Positions 25,159-34,432 of a stretch of DNA of 64,000 nt are shown in pieces. The DNA is from Bacillota bacterium (GTDB lineage Bacteria > Bacillota > Clostridia > UBA1381). The DNA is taken from contig JAQXIJ010000061.1 of the NCBI GenBank assembly GCA_029007725.1, positions 27,418 to 91,417 on the forward strand. Direction: 5' to 3'. Position 1 is the stretch's first letter. The number at the start of each line of letters is the position of its first letter. Made by a program: the position numbers and the translations under genes. The notes beneath the pieces are model-generated. The model saw only the letters and a program-made list of their open reading frames with translations. It searched no databases and had not been told where the DNA came from.

Positions 25159-27237
25159 ATGTCTAAGTGGAGATTGCGTTTTATAAAAATAGTTCTTGTT
25201 CTTATGATAGGATTGCTTGTGTGGCGACTGTATGATATGCAGATTATAAATGGGCAGGGCTACAAAAATCTTTCTGATCAGAGAATATCGTCAAATATCA
25301 CCGAAAAGGCACCGCGCGGAGAAATAACAGACCGATATGGCAGAGTGCTGGTCACAAACAGAAAGGGATATTCAATCAAGCTTCAAAAAACGGAAATGTC
25401 CGATGAGGAATTTAACGTTATGCTTTTGAAGCTTTTTAATATTTTGGACACAGATGGATACACTCTTTCGGATTCTCTGCCTGTGTCGGAATATCCGTAC
25501 AAATATACCTTTGCAGACGACGGCGAAAAAAAAGCTTGGTTTTCGGACAAAAAAAAGTTGAACGATACAATGTCTGCAGGAGATGTCATGAACTACTATA
25601 AAAAGGCTTTCAATATAGCGGATAATTACTCAAACGAGCAGATAAGGCGTCTTGTCGGTCTGAGATATGACATAAGCACAAGTGGATTTTCTATAAATTC
25701 GCCGTACGTCCTTGCTGAGGACGTTTCGCCTTACGTAATTTCAAAAATAAAAGAGCGTCGCGACGAATTTGACGGAATAAACGTAAGCCAGGACTATTTC
25801 AGGCAATATACAAGCGGAACGCGTGCTGCACATATTCTCGGTGTCGTGGGAAAGATTTATAAGGAAGAATATACTGAGCTTGCGGACAAGGGATACGGAA
25901 TGAACGACCTTGTCGGGAAACAGGGTATTGAAAAGATATGCGAGGAATATCTGAAGGGATCTGACGGAAGCAGGAATGTTTTTTACGGAAAGGACGCAAA
26001 ACTGATAGGTGAAGAAAACAATGTGCCGGCAACACCGGGAGATTATGTTGTGCTTACAATAGACAGTGAGCTTCAGCGAATTGCGGAGGAATCGCTTGAG
26101 CGCAACATAAAGGAAATTGCCCAAAGGGGTGCGTCATCGGTTAAACGAGGAGGCGACGCAAATGCCGGTGCGGCGGTTGCGATAGATATAAAAACTGGTG
26201 AGGTTTTGGCTCTTGCTACCTATCCGACCTATGACCCGGCCAAATTTAATGAAGATTACAGCAAACTTTTGAAGGATTCGGCAAAGCCGTTGTGGAACAG
26301 AGCTATAAGCGGAACATATACTCCCGGCTCGACCTTTAAGCCGCTGACTGCAATTGCGGCGCTGTCAACAGGGGCTATTACTACAAATGAACATATTTCG
26401 TGTGACGGCGTTTACCGCTACTATAGCGACTATCAGCCAAAATGCTGGATTTGGAGTGAATCCGGAAAAACACATGGAAGCATAAATGTTACGCAGGCGA
26501 TTGAATATTCCTGCAACTGTTTTTTTTATGAAACTGGCAGAAGAACCGGAATAGATGCCATTGACGAATATGCAAAAAAAATGGGCTTGGGAGAAAAAAC
26601 CGGAATAGAACTGACCGAAGAGGTAAGCGGAAATGTTGCAAGCCCGGAATATAAGAAGACACTCTATAAAAATGCATCGGATCAAAAATGGCGCGGCGGC
26701 GATACCATACAGACAGCTATCGGACAGTCGTATTCCGAATTTACTCCAATAGGTCTTGCCAACTATGTAGCAACAATTGCAAATGGCGGAACTCGGTACA
26801 AGACGCATATTATAAAAAGTGTTCATTCGTCGGTTGACGGCAGCACTGTATATGAAAGTCAGCCTGTTATATTAGAAAATGTATCAATTTCGGAGGATAA
26901 TTTAAACGCGGTAAAACGCGGTATGCTGGGCGTTACGGACGAGGGTTCGGCAAAACAGATTTTCAAGGATTATCCGATTGCGGTAGGAGGAAAAACCGGA
27001 ACGGCACAGGTGGGCAAAAAGGTTTCAAACAATGCTTTGTTTGTTTCCTTCGCACCGTTTGATGCACCTGAAATTGCGGTTGCGGTAGTAATAGAGCATG
27101 GCTTTCGTGGGGCAAATGCGGCTTACATCGCACGTGATATATTTAATGAATACTTCGGACTGAAAACCGATGAAGAAACAAAAAATGATGAAAAAACCGA
27201 ACCTGAAACAGCTGTGAAAAGTGACCTTCTGCCGTAA
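25159..27237 (+). CDS. mrdA: Penicillin-binding protein 2 (elongation-specific transpeptidase)
   Basis: This class B PBP cross-links peptidoglycan during lateral wall growth. The 692 residues begin with a membrane anchor (about residues 8-24), then RGEITDRYGRVL of the pedestal domain near residue 52, and a transpeptidase domain with the active serine in STFK (about residue 391), SCN in YSCNCFFY (about 450) and KTGTAQ (about 611). An acidic/basic hydrophilic tail ends the protein. Its place after mreBCD supports the elongasome role rather than division or sporulation. Confidence 0.95.
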   Translation: MSKWRLRFIKIVLVLMIGLLVWRLYDMQIINGQGYKNLSDQRISSNITEKAPRGEITDRYGRVLVTNRKGYSIKLQKTEMSDEEFNVMLLKLFNILDTDGYTLSDSLPVSEYPYKYTFADDGEKKAWFSDKKKLNDTMSAGDVMNYYKKAFNIADNYSNEQIRRLVGLRYDISTSGFSINSPYVLAEDVSPYVISKIKERRDEFDGINVSQDYFRQYTSGTRAAHILGVVGKIYKEEYTELADKGYGMNDLVGKQGIEKICEEYLKGSDGSRNVFYGKDAKLIGEENNVPATPGDYVVLTIDSELQRIAEESLERNIKEIAQRGASSVKRGGDANAGAAVAIDIKTGEVLALATYPTYDPAKFNEDYSKLLKDSAKPLWNRAISGTYTPGSTFKPLTAIAALSTGAITTNEHISCDGVYRYYSDYQPKCWIWSESGKTHGSINVTQAIEYSCNCFFYETGRRTGIDAIDEYAKKMGLGEKTGIELTEEVSGNVASPEYKKTLYKNASDQKWRGGDTIQTAIGQSYSEFTPIGLANYVATIANGGTRYKTHIIKSVHSSVDGSTVYESQPVILENVSISEDNLNAVKRGMLGVTDEGSAKQIFKDYPIAVGGKTGTAQVGKKVSNNALFVSFAPFDAPEIAVAVVIEHGFRGANAAYIARDIFNEYFGLKTDEETKNDEKTEPETAVKSDLLP

Positions 27238-27272
27238 ATAGTTGAAATTTACTATTATTTTTGATAAAATTA

Positions 27273-27301
27273 TTTACAAAATTGTATTTTTTTGATATAA
27301 T
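27273..27301 (+). promoter_or_regulatory. Promoter of mgsA
   Basis: TTTACA (27273-27278) and a perfect TATAAT (27296-27301) are separated by 17 bases, 33 bases upstream of the mgsA start. Confidence 0.8.
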
Positions 27302-27334
27302 GATAATATATTACGGTATGGGAGGTACATCACA

Positions 27335-27742
27335 GTGAATATTGCGTTTATTGCACATGACAAAAAAAAAGAGCTGATGATTCAGTTTTGCATCGCATAT
27401 AAAGGAATATTTGAGAAACACACACTTTTCGCAACCGATACCACTGGGAAGATGATTACGGAAAATACCGGAATGAGCGTATATCGTTTTTTGTCAGGAC
27501 CGCAGGGCGGCGACCAGCAGATTGGTGCAAGGGTTGCATACAACGAGATTGATCTTGTGCTGTTTTTCAGAGATCCGATAACTGCCGGAAGCTATGAGCC
27601 GGATGTTTCCAATCTTCTGAAGCTTTGCGATATGCACAATATTCCGATCGCGACAAATCTTGCAACGGCAGAGGTTCTTATCCACGGTCTTGAACGCGGC
27701 GACCTCGACTGGCGTGATATTGTTAATCCTAAAAACAAATAG
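27335..27742 (+). CDS. mgsA: Methylglyoxal synthase
   Basis: MgsA converts dihydroxyacetone phosphate to methylglyoxal and phosphate, an overflow bypass that relieves sugar-phosphate stress. The 135 residues match the family's small single-domain size. [13 protein letters not shown] at the start with the catalytic Asp region, [20 protein letters not shown] at about residues 45-64 and the [12 protein letters not shown] segment near 85 are characteristic. The start is GTG 27335 behind GGGAGG. It has its own promoter and terminator, so it is monocistronic. Confidence 0.95.
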   Translation: MNIAFIAHDKKKELMIQFCIAYKGIFEKHTLFATDTTGKMITENTGMSVYRFLSGPQGGDQQIGARVAYNEIDLVLFFRDPITAGSYEPDVSNLLKLCDMHNIPIATNLATAEVLIHGLERGDLDWRDIVNPKNK

Positions 27743-27750
27743 AGAAATAA

Positions 27751-27776
27751 AAACAATGCTCAGCATTGTTTTTTTT
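27751..27776 (+). terminator. Terminator of mgsA
   Basis: The 9-bp stem AAACAATGC/GCATTGTTT with a three-base loop ends in eight T. Confidence 0.88.
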
Positions 27777-27908
27777 GAAATTATATAAAATGTACCATTA
27801 TGACTCACTATGTATTTATACTCTCAATTTATGCATATTTAAAACTTTATGTTGCTTTTGACTTGACATTTCAAGAAAAATAAATTCAAGAAGTAAATTG
27901 CCAATATG

Positions 27909-27961
27909 CAAAAAGTGAACTGCGGTACCTTGTGGTGTGTGCACAGAATACCGCAGTTCAT
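27909..27961 (-). terminator. Terminator downstream of spoVT
   Basis: A perfect 12-bp inverted repeat (TGAACTGCGGTA at 27916-27927, TACCGCAGTTCA at 27949-27960) is followed on the minus strand by CTTTTTG. The 21-base loop is long for a terminator. Confidence 0.65.
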
Positions 27962-27985
27962 GGCGTATTATACAATAATGTTTTT

Positions 27986-28525
27986 TTAGCCTTCCATGTG
28001 CTTGCCGAGAAAAGTCGCCGCCGCTTCGGCAAGTTTTAAATCGGTGTCGTCCGGCTGCTCGCCGTTGCCTACGGCAAAAATGACCGAGCCTATTGTGTCG
28101 CCTTCAGAAACAATAGGAACCACAACTCCGGCATTATAGCCCGAGGCGCCTTCTGCTATTGCCATTCCCGAATCAAATCCCTGAGATTTAAAAATCTGTT
28201 TTTCCGAAAGAATTCCTTCGATATCCGATGTTATGCGCTTTTCCATAATTTCTTTTTTGGGGATTCCGGAGGCAGCAATTACGTTGTCACGGTCGGTTAT
28301 AACAGCCGGTTTGCCGCTTGTTTTTGAAAGTGCTTCGGTATATGTTACGGCAAAGTCTCCAAGCTCGCCGATCGGAGAGTATTTTTTAAATATAACTTCA
28401 CCATCTTTTTCAGTAAAAATCTCCAATGGGTCGCCCTCGCGTATACGCATGGTACGTCTGATTTCTTTTGGTATTACAACACGTCCGAGATCGTCAATTC
28501 GTCTGACAATTCCAGTAGCTTTCAT
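27986..28525 (-). CDS. spoVT: Stage V sporulation protein T (AbrB-family regulator)
   Basis: SpoVT is a DNA-binding regulator that tunes forespore gene expression under sigma-G in spore formers. The 179 residues consist of an N-terminal AbrB-type swapped-hairpin domain (MKATGIVRRIDDLGRVVIPK, then EIRRTMRIREGD) and a C-terminal GAF-like domain (about residues 55-175). Length and layout match SpoVT rather than short AbrB proteins. ATG 28525 follows AAGGAG. Its presence is the clearest sign of a sporulating lineage in this window. Confidence 0.93.
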   Translation of the reverse strand: MKATGIVRRIDDLGRVVIPKEIRRTMRIREGDPLEIFTEKDGEVIFKKYSPIGELGDFAVTYTEALSKTSGKPAVITDRDNVIAASGIPKKEIMEKRITSDIEGILSEKQIFKSQGFDSGMAIAEGASGYNAGVVVPIVSEGDTIGSVIFAVGNGEQPDDTDLKLAEAAATFLGKHMEG

Positions 28526-28641
28526 ATATAAAAAACTCCTTTTTTTGAATTTACAGGATTATTTTGTGTCAAAAAAAGCAGTTTTATGTAATTTGTTTTG
28601 GGGAATTTAATGGAATTATTTTCTTTAAAATTTAATTAATT

Positions 28642-28676
28642 AAAAAAAGCAGGATTGCCGTAAAAGCAGTCCTGCA
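28642..28676 (-). terminator. Terminator of the glyS-mscL operon
   Basis: On the minus strand the stem GCAGGACTGC/GCAATCCTGC (one mismatch) ends in seven T just after the mscL stop. Confidence 0.85.
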
Positions 28677-28682
28677 TAAAAA

Positions 28683-29087
28683 TTATTTGTTTTGTTCCTT
28701 TAACAAATCGCGGATTTCGGTAAGCAAAAGTTCCTCTTTTGAAGGCTCGGGAGTTTTTGTTTCAACTGCTTTAGTTTCTTTTTTTGCAAATTTTTCGCGT
28801 GCGGCATTCATAAATTTTATCATAATGAATACTGAAATTGCAATTAGCAAAAAGTCGATGACAGACTGCAAAAACATTCCGTAGGGAATAGTGAGAGTAT
28901 CCTGAATTTTTATCTCAAGCGTGGATACATTGACCTTGCCGGTTATAACACCGATGACCGGTGTTATAATATTTTCAACAAGTGAATTTACGATTTTGGT
29001 AAAAGCAGTACCCATAACAACACCGACAGCCATGTCAAGCACATTTCCTCGGTAAATGAATTTTTTAAATTCTTCAAAAAATTTCAT
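28683..29087 (-). CDS. mscL: Large-conductance mechanosensitive channel MscL
   Basis: MscL opens under membrane tension to release solutes on osmotic down-shock. The 134 residues show the classic amphipathic start (FEEFKKFIYRGNVLDMAVG), the first pore helix with VGVVMGTAF, a second membrane helix (about residues 70-95) and a charged C-terminal bundle ending LLTEIRDLLKEQ. ATG 29087 follows AGGAGG. It lies 12 bases after glyS on the same strand, so they share a transcript. Confidence 0.96.
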   Translation of the reverse strand: MKFFEEFKKFIYRGNVLDMAVGVVMGTAFTKIVNSLVENIITPVIGVITGKVNVSTLEIKIQDTLTIPYGMFLQSVIDFLLIAISVFIMIKFMNAAREKFAKKETKAVETKTPEPSKEELLLTEIRDLLKEQNK

Positions 29088-29099
29088 GAAAATAACCTC

Positions 29100-30491
29100 C
29101 TAAAACGCAAGTTTTTCCGAAAGGAACCCCTCAAGCTCGGAAATCTTGATTCTCTGCTGATCCATGGTATCTCTGTCGCGTACGGTTACTGAATTGTCAT
29201 TTTGAGAATCGAAGTCATATGTTATGCAGAAAGGAGTTCCGATTTCGTCTTGTCGGCGGTAACGCTTTCCGATTGAACCTGCATCATCATACTCTATGTT
29301 AAACTGCTTTGAAAGCTCTTCAAAGACCTTTCCGGCACCTTCATTAAGCTTCTTTGAAAGCGGCAGAACGGCTGCCTTTACCGGAGCCAAAGCCGGATGG
29401 AGGTGAAGAACTACACGGCTGTCACCGTCGCCGAGGTCTTCTTCGTTATATGCTTCAACCAAAAATGCAAGTGTAACGCGGTCCGCACCGAGAGATGGTT
29501 CGATGCAGTACGGGATGTATCTTTCGTTTGTAAGCTGGTCGATATATTCCATGCTTTCGCCCGAATGATCCTGGTGCTGCTTTAAATCGTAGTCTGTTCT
29601 GTCAGCAATTCCCCAGAGCTCTCCCCAACCGAATGGGAATACAAATTCAATATCCGATGTTGCCTTTGAATAGAATGCAAGTTCTTCCTTTGAATGGTCG
29701 CGGAAACGCAGATTTTCTTCCTTTATGCCGAGTGCTAAAAGCCACTTCATGCAATAATCTTTCCAATAATAGAACCAATCAAGGTCATCACCGGGTTTGC
29801 AAAAAAATTCGAGCTCCATCTGTTCAAATTCACGTGTACGGAAAGTGAAGTTGCCCGGAGTGATTTCGTTTCGGAATGATTTTCCAACCTGACCGATACC
29901 GAAGGGGATTTTTTTTCTTGATGTACGCTGAACATTTTTAAAGTTCACGAAAATACCCTGAGCTGTTTCGGGACGCAGATAAACCGTTGAGGAGGAGTCC
30001 TCGGTTACGCCCTGAAATGTTTTAAACATTAGGTTAAATTGTCTGATATCTGTAAAATTCTGCTTGCCGCATTCAGGGCATACGATGTTGTGTTCTTTTA
30101 TATAATCGAGCATTTTTTCGTTATTCCATCCGTCAACAGTAAGATCTTCACCGTGCTCAAAGGCGTAATCTTCAATCAGCTTGTCGGCTCTGTGCCGCGC
30201 ATGACATTCCTTACAGTCCATAAGCGGATCGGAAAAGCCACCGATATGCCCGGAAGCAACCCATGTTTCTGGATTCATAAGTATTGCGCAGTCAACGCCG
30301 ACATTGTATTTTGATTCTTGAACAAATTTTTTCCACCATGCTTTTTTTATGTTGTTTTTAAATTCAACACCCAAAGGACCGTAGTCCCAGGTGTTTGCAA
30401 GACCGCCGTATATTTCGCTGCCCGGATATATGAATCCGCGGCTTTTACATAGCGCTACAATTTTATCCATTGTTTTTTCTGAATTATTCAT
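29100..30491 (-). CDS. glyS: Glycyl-tRNA synthetase (single-chain, alpha2 type)
   Basis: This class II synthetase charges tRNA-Gly and is the archaeal/eukaryal-like alpha2 form, not the alpha2-beta2 form. The 463 residues include [19 protein letters not shown] near the start, cysteine pairs of a zinc-ribbon-like insertion (CKECHARH near residue 93, CPECGKQNF near 135), motif 2 ([20 protein letters not shown] near 207) and a C-terminal anticodon-binding domain. ATG 30491 is used; ATG 30470 is possible. A good promoter lies 40 bases upstream but I see no T-box. Confidence 0.95.
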   Translation of the reverse strand: MNNSEKTMDKIVALCKSRGFIYPGSEIYGGLANTWDYGPLGVEFKNNIKKAWWKKFVQESKYNVGVDCAILMNPETWVASGHIGGFSDPLMDCKECHARHRADKLIEDYAFEHGEDLTVDGWNNEKMLDYIKEHNIVCPECGKQNFTDIRQFNLMFKTFQGVTEDSSSTVYLRPETAQGIFVNFKNVQRTSRKKIPFGIGQVGKSFRNEITPGNFTFRTREFEQMELEFFCKPGDDLDWFYYWKDYCMKWLLALGIKEENLRFRDHSKEELAFYSKATSDIEFVFPFGWGELWGIADRTDYDLKQHQDHSGESMEYIDQLTNERYIPYCIEPSLGADRVTLAFLVEAYNEEDLGDGDSRVVLHLHPALAPVKAAVLPLSKKLNEGAGKVFEELSKQFNIEYDDAGSIGKRYRRQDEIGTPFCITYDFDSQNDNSVTVRDRDTMDQQRIKISELEGFLSEKLAF

Positions 30492-30529
30492 TTTTGCACC
30501 AATTCCTTTTTTTACATAATAATAAGTAT

Positions 30530-30558
30530 AGTTTACTTGTAAATTTCCAATTTGTCAA
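30530..30558 (-). promoter_or_regulatory. Promoter of glyS-mscL
   Basis: On the minus strand TTGACA (30553-30558) lies 17 bases before TAAACT (30530-30535). Confidence 0.75.
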
Positions 30559-30629
30559 TAGAGAGAGTTTGTTTTTCGACGATTTACACATAATTTTATT
30601 AAAAAGCGCTATTATGTCAACCAAAAATG

Positions 30630-30771
30630 TGAGGATAAAGTTATCCACTTATCCACATTTATCAGTTAATAACACGCAAAAATGCGCGTTTTTGACAACA
30701 ATGTTACAAAATTTGATGGATAACAGTGTGGATAAAGTGGATAGTAACATTACTGTAATCTTACTGTAATC
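30630..30771. repeat. Cluster of DnaA-box-like sites with flanking inverted and tandem repeats
   Basis: Within 115 bases there are two forward boxes, TTATCCACT (30641-30649) and the perfect TTATCCACA (30649-30657), and reverse boxes TGTGGATAA (30727-30735, perfect) and AGTGGATAG (30736-30744), plus weaker TGAGGATAA (30630-30638) and GATGGATAA (30715-30723). The forward and reverse groups face each other. A perfect 8-bp inverted repeat, AATGTTAC (30700-30707) and GTAACATT (30744-30751), brackets the reverse group, and TTACTGTAATC is tandemly repeated at 30750-30771. dnaA is not in the window. It could be an origin, a DnaA reactivation or titration site, or a DnaA-regulated promoter region. Confidence 0.75.
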
Positions 30772-30796
30772 TAAATTATGTACCCACGTCACAAAT

Positions 30797-30825
30797 TTGA
30801 CAAAATTGCCTTTAAGTATTATAAT
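30797..30825 (+). promoter_or_regulatory. Consensus promoter of birA
   Basis: Perfect TTGACA (30797-30802) and TATAAT (30820-30825) are 17 bases apart and 35 bases upstream of the birA start. Confidence 0.88.
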
Positions 30826-30860
30826 TAGCAAAAATACTACAAAATAAGGAAATGAAAACT

Positions 30861-31799
30861 ATGAAGTATAAAATCCTGGAGCTCTTAACCCGCGCAGACG
30901 GATATGTATCTGGTGAAAAAATTTCGGAAAAATTCAATATATCACGCAGCGCAGTGTGGAAACACATAAATGCATTGCGAAAAGACGGATATGAAATCAA
31001 TTCGTCAACCAATAAAGGTTACAGACTTACAGTAAGGCCTGACACAATTGATGCAGGACTGCTGGAAAAGCATCTGACGGGGAGGGTTTATTACGCTAAG
31101 GAAATAAAATCCACCAACCTTTGGGCAAAGAGTGCAGAGGACGTCCCGGATGGAAGCCTATTTATTACCGAAAGTCAGACTGGCGGAAGAGGACGTCTTG
31201 GAAGAACATGGTCTTCACCCATGGGTGATGGGATTTGTATGAGTCTTTATCTAAAGCCAGAAATTTCGCCTGCAATCGTATCACAGCTTACACTTGTTGC
31301 GGGGCTTGCCGTGTCAAGAGTGATTGAAGATGCGAAAATAAAGTGGCCGAATGATGTACTCATTGACGATAAAAAGATCTGCGGAATACTGACCGAGATG
31401 TCTGCAGAAATGGACAGGGCAGAATTCGTTGTTATAGGTATCGGCATAAATATCAATAACACAAGCTTTCCCGAAGATTTGGCAGACAAGGCAACGTCGC
31501 TGTATATCGAAAAAGGTGTTAAATATGACAGAAACACGATTATTACGGATTTTTTGGATAATTTCCGTACATTGTACAATGATTTCTTAAAGCACGGATT
31601 TTTGGCGCTTAAAGCAGAATATGAAGAAAAGTGTGTAACACTCGGAAGAAAGGTAAGAATTATCCGAGGAGAAAAAGAAGTAATTGCTGATGCGGTTAGA
31701 ATAACCGATGGCGGCGAGCTTGTTGTGATTTATGGAGGAAAAGAAACGATCATAAATTCGGGCGAGGTTTCGGTAAGAGGACTTTTGGGATATAATTAG
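30861..31799 (+). CDS. birA: Biotin operon repressor / biotin-[acetyl-CoA-carboxylase] ligase BirA
   Basis: BirA activates biotin to biotinyl-AMP, attaches it to carboxylase carrier proteins and, when it has an N-terminal helix-turn-helix, represses biotin genes. The 312 residues contain that domain (about residues 1-60, with ISRSAVWKHINALRKDGYEI), the ligase loop GGRGRLGRTW near residue 110, KWPNDVLIDDKK near 160 and a C-terminal SH3-like domain. ATG 30861 is preferred to ATG 30852, which lies only two bases from AAGGA. No biotin genes are near. Confidence 0.95.
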   Translation: MKYKILELLTRADGYVSGEKISEKFNISRSAVWKHINALRKDGYEINSSTNKGYRLTVRPDTIDAGLLEKHLTGRVYYAKEIKSTNLWAKSAEDVPDGSLFITESQTGGRGRLGRTWSSPMGDGICMSLYLKPEISPAIVSQLTLVAGLAVSRVIEDAKIKWPNDVLIDDKKICGILTEMSAEMDRAEFVVIGIGININNTSFPEDLADKATSLYIEKGVKYDRNTIITDFLDNFRTLYNDFLKHGFLALKAEYEEKCVTLGRKVRIIRGEKEVIADAVRITDGGELVVIYGGKETIINSGEVSVRGLLGYN

Positions 31800-31802
31800 T
31801 AC

Positions 31803-31831
31803 TTGAAATATATGCGGAAATTTGATATACT
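31803..31831 (+). promoter_or_regulatory. Promoter of the heparinase-like gene
   Basis: TTGAAA (31803-31808) and TATACT (31826-31831) are 17 bases apart, starting right after the birA stop. Confidence 0.7.
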
Positions 31832-31858
31832 TTTTTTCAAATAACTTTTGGGGGTGTC

Positions 31859-33421
31859 GTGTTGTTGTTTTCGGGTTATGAGCTATGGCCACTGGATCAG
31901 CTTAATATGTTCGATTTGGGTGAAATACCGCAAACTTTATATAATAATACTATAGAAGACGCTAACAGATATCTGAATTTTGATTGGGGGAGTCTGACCG
32001 CTTCGATGTATACCGACGCGCAGCACAGCGACTATTCGGATATAGTAAAGCTGCGCAGGAAGGCACTTGCCTGTCTTGCACTTGCCGAGCATGCCGAACG
32101 TAAAAGCAGATATCTTGAGGATATTATAAACGGAATTTGGTGCATATGTGAGGAAAGTACATGGATTTTGCCGGATAATTCCGGATATTTGCGCGATATT
32201 GAAAATCCGCGTTTTGATGCGGATGCTGCGGCAACGGCCGCACTTCTGGCGCTCAGCGTGCATTTGTTCAGAAAGGAACTGCCGGTGATGATAAAAAAAC
32301 GCGCTGTGCATGAAATAAAAAAAAGAGTTTTGCGTCCGTTTGAGGACGCAAAGCAACTTGCTCCGTATTCGGTTTCGCAGACGCTCGTCTCTTGCCTGTT
32401 TGCGGAAAACGACGACGAAAAGCGCAGGACCATTGTTGATAAATCAATTGAGGCGCTCGATATATTCCTCGGAGAGTTTACTAAAAATGGGATAAAGACA
32501 AAGAACGATCAGGGGCTGTATACATGGTCTGCCTATATTTTTGACATTCTTGAAATGATTTATAACGCGACAGATCAAAAATTTGAGGCTTTCAGTGACG
32601 AAAGACTTAAATATGCCGCGGATTTTATATATAAAATTCATATGGGAAGTGACGGATTTGCGGAAAACGTCACTGAAGAGGACGGCCCGAGAACATACCT
32701 GTTCGGAAAGAGAATGGATTCAAAAAAGCTGATTGATTTTGGCGCAAGTGAATTTTTAAAGATTGAGGACAAGACTTTGCCTGACAGCACCAATCTTTTT
32801 CATAAGCTGTATTCGCTGAAATATACGGCGGAAGTTGTAACTTACGGAGATAATTTTGATGAGCAGGAATGCGGATATATAGAAAGTATGGATTTATTTG
32901 TCAAAAAGACAAAAACATTCTCCGTTGCGATAAAGGGCGGCTCCAACGCTGCCGGAAATTTCATGGCATACCTCGAAAACGAACCGTATATCGTCGACCT
33001 TGAAAAATCACATAATTTGCCAATGATAAACGGATTTTATCAGTTCCCCAATACAAAAAAGGCTACAGTTGAGGTTCTGGAAAACGGACTGGCTCTGGAT
33101 TTGTCAAAAACATATCCTAAGGAAGCCGGTGTAATCAGCTGGATGCGAAGCATCGAGGCAGAGGAAAAATATATCATAATAACCGATGACTATGAGCTTT
33201 CAAAACTTGATGACCTTAAATGTATACTCCTTTTAAATCAAAAGCCGATTATTTCGGAAAACCGCATACTTGCCGGGGATGCTTCAATTTTGTGGGACGG
33301 AAATATTGCACTTAGGGTTGAGCTTGTAAAGTCAAAAACATATGACTTTGTTTATAGAATGCTGTTTCATGTAAAAAGTAATGATTTTAAGGGCAGAATC
33401 AGAATTGCTCTGAAAAAATAA
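31859..33421 (+). CDS. Heparinase II/III-like protein lacking the usual catalytic His motif
   Basis: The 520-residue cytoplasmic protein has an N-terminal alpha-toroid-like half (about residues 50-280) and a beta-rich C-terminal half, the layout of polysaccharide lyases of the heparinase II/III type that cleave uronate polymers. The C-terminal SHNLPMINGFYQF segment (near residue 385) fits the family's 'HNLP-ING' strand. However, where active members carry a HNHNDxG sequence, this protein reads GGSNAAGNFMAYLENEP: the histidines are absent and the region is shortened. It may be an altered or inactive enzyme. There is no signal peptide. The start is GTG 31859 after GGGGGTG; nearby TTG codons are alternatives. 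Confidence 0.6.
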   Translation: MLLFSGYELWPLDQLNMFDLGEIPQTLYNNTIEDANRYLNFDWGSLTASMYTDAQHSDYSDIVKLRRKALACLALAEHAERKSRYLEDIINGIWCICEESTWILPDNSGYLRDIENPRFDADAAATAALLALSVHLFRKELPVMIKKRAVHEIKKRVLRPFEDAKQLAPYSVSQTLVSCLFAENDDEKRRTIVDKSIEALDIFLGEFTKNGIKTKNDQGLYTWSAYIFDILEMIYNATDQKFEAFSDERLKYAADFIYKIHMGSDGFAENVTEEDGPRTYLFGKRMDSKKLIDFGASEFLKIEDKTLPDSTNLFHKLYSLKYTAEVVTYGDNFDEQECGYIESMDLFVKKTKTFSVAIKGGSNAAGNFMAYLENEPYIVDLEKSHNLPMINGFYQFPNTKKATVEVLENGLALDLSKTYPKEAGVISWMRSIEAEEKYIIITDDYELSKLDDLKCILLLNQKPIISENRILAGDASILWDGNIALRVELVKSKTYDFVYRMLFHVKSNDFKGRIRIALKK

Positions 33422-33424
33422 TAC

Positions 33425-33480
33425 AAGAACCGCGATCTGCACGGATATGCTTATCCTTATGTGCAATGCGGCTCTTTTTA
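33425..33480. terminator. Bidirectional terminator between heparinase-like gene and araC remnant
   Basis: Nested complementary segments (GAACCGC/GCGGCTC, TGCAC/GTGCA, GGATA/TATCC) form a long hairpin with a T-run on the right. The end of the araC-type frame lies inside it. Confidence 0.75.
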
Positions 33481-34302
33481 TCTATGGAGATTTCTGAAAC
33501 GCGCTGGAGAAAATCCGGTTTTCTTTTTAAAAATTCTGCTGAAATAATATACATCGTCATAACCGCATGCTTTTGCGACTTCTGTTATGCTTTTTTCACT
33601 TTCATCCAGCATAACCGCGGCAGATTCAATTCGTCAGTTGATTATGTATTGAATAGGTGAAGCACCTGTTGCACGCCGAAAGCAAAGGCGATAGTGAGTT
33701 TCGCTCATGTTTTCCAGGTACGCAAGATAAGGCACGGTTATTTCGGAGGAAAAGTGCTCGTGAATATAAAGAATTGAACGAAAGAGCGGAGTGCTGCTGC
33801 TTTTGCCGCGCAGATAGCGCGAAAACGCAGCAAATATTTCTTTTAATATCCATGATGAGGTGTCATAAAAGTATTCGTCATTCAAAATAAATTCTCCGAA
33901 CAAACGTTGCCATTTTTCGAACATTGTACTGTGAATACCTGTGTCTGAAACGTTATTTGCAGTCAGTCCGAAATATTCTAATGTATCTGCAGCGAGCATG
34001 CCGGTAAAATGTATCCATAGATAGTTAATGTGCTGTCCGGGGCCTGAACGGTAGCGGTAATGAGTTCCGGGGGCAATTATCAGCATATTTCCGGTGTTTA
34101 AAATATTCTGCTTGCCGTCAAGTTCAATGCTCATGCTTCCGTCGGTAATATACATAAGGTAAAAGTCTTTTCTTACCGACGAATTGAAAATTTCTACGCT
34201 TTCATCGACAGCTCCGGCACAGTTTACGCACAGTTCACGCGACAGATTGCAAATGTCTGCTTCTTTTTCTGAAACGGTATTGTAATAGGTTTGAGTTTTC
34301 AT
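33478..34302 (-). pseudogene. AraC-family regulator interrupted by an in-frame TGA
   Basis: The frame from ATG 34302 (behind GGAG) encodes an N-terminal cupin-like sensor domain (about residues 40-140, with FYLMYITDGSMSIEL and MLIIAPGTHYRY) and the first helix-turn-helix of an AraC domain (LENMSETHYRLCFRRATGASP). It then meets TGA at 33634-33636 after 222 codons. Reading on in the same frame gives RIESAAVMLDESEKSI, TEVAKACGYDDVYYFSRIFK and KKTGFSP up to a natural TAA at 33478-33480: exactly the missing second helix-turn-helix. So this is one full gene of about 274 codons broken by a single nonsense codon. TGA is used as a normal stop elsewhere here. It is divergent from the DUF4091 gene, which it probably regulated. 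Confidence 0.88.
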
Positions 34303-34432
34303 GATTTTTACTCCATACAATAGAAAAGTCCATTTTTTGAACTGATGTGTGCATTGAAATAATATATAAGTCATTATACAATATTAAATACAAAAAATCA
34401 AGCATAATAGCATAAAAGGAGATTTGTATATA

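Noticed and set aside
27916..27960. CRISPR-like or mobile-element repeat near spoVT
   Set aside because: It is a single inverted repeat with a T-run on the spoVT side, best read as a terminator; no repeat-spacer series or transposase exists anywhere in the window.
30492..30620. T-box riboswitch upstream of glyS
   Set aside because: No AGGGTGGNACCGCG-like T-box sequence or specifier stem is present, and the leader is only about 30 nt from the promoter.
30700..30751. BirA operator in the inverted repeat before birA
   Set aside because: The half-sites are 36 bp apart and lack the GGTTTACAA pattern of BirA boxes; no biotin genes are near.
33634..34374. AraC gene taken as a complete 246-residue protein
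   Set aside because: The missing second helix-turn-helix is encoded in frame just after the TGA, so the gene is broken and not naturally short; the upstream start at 34374 also lacks a ribosome binding site.
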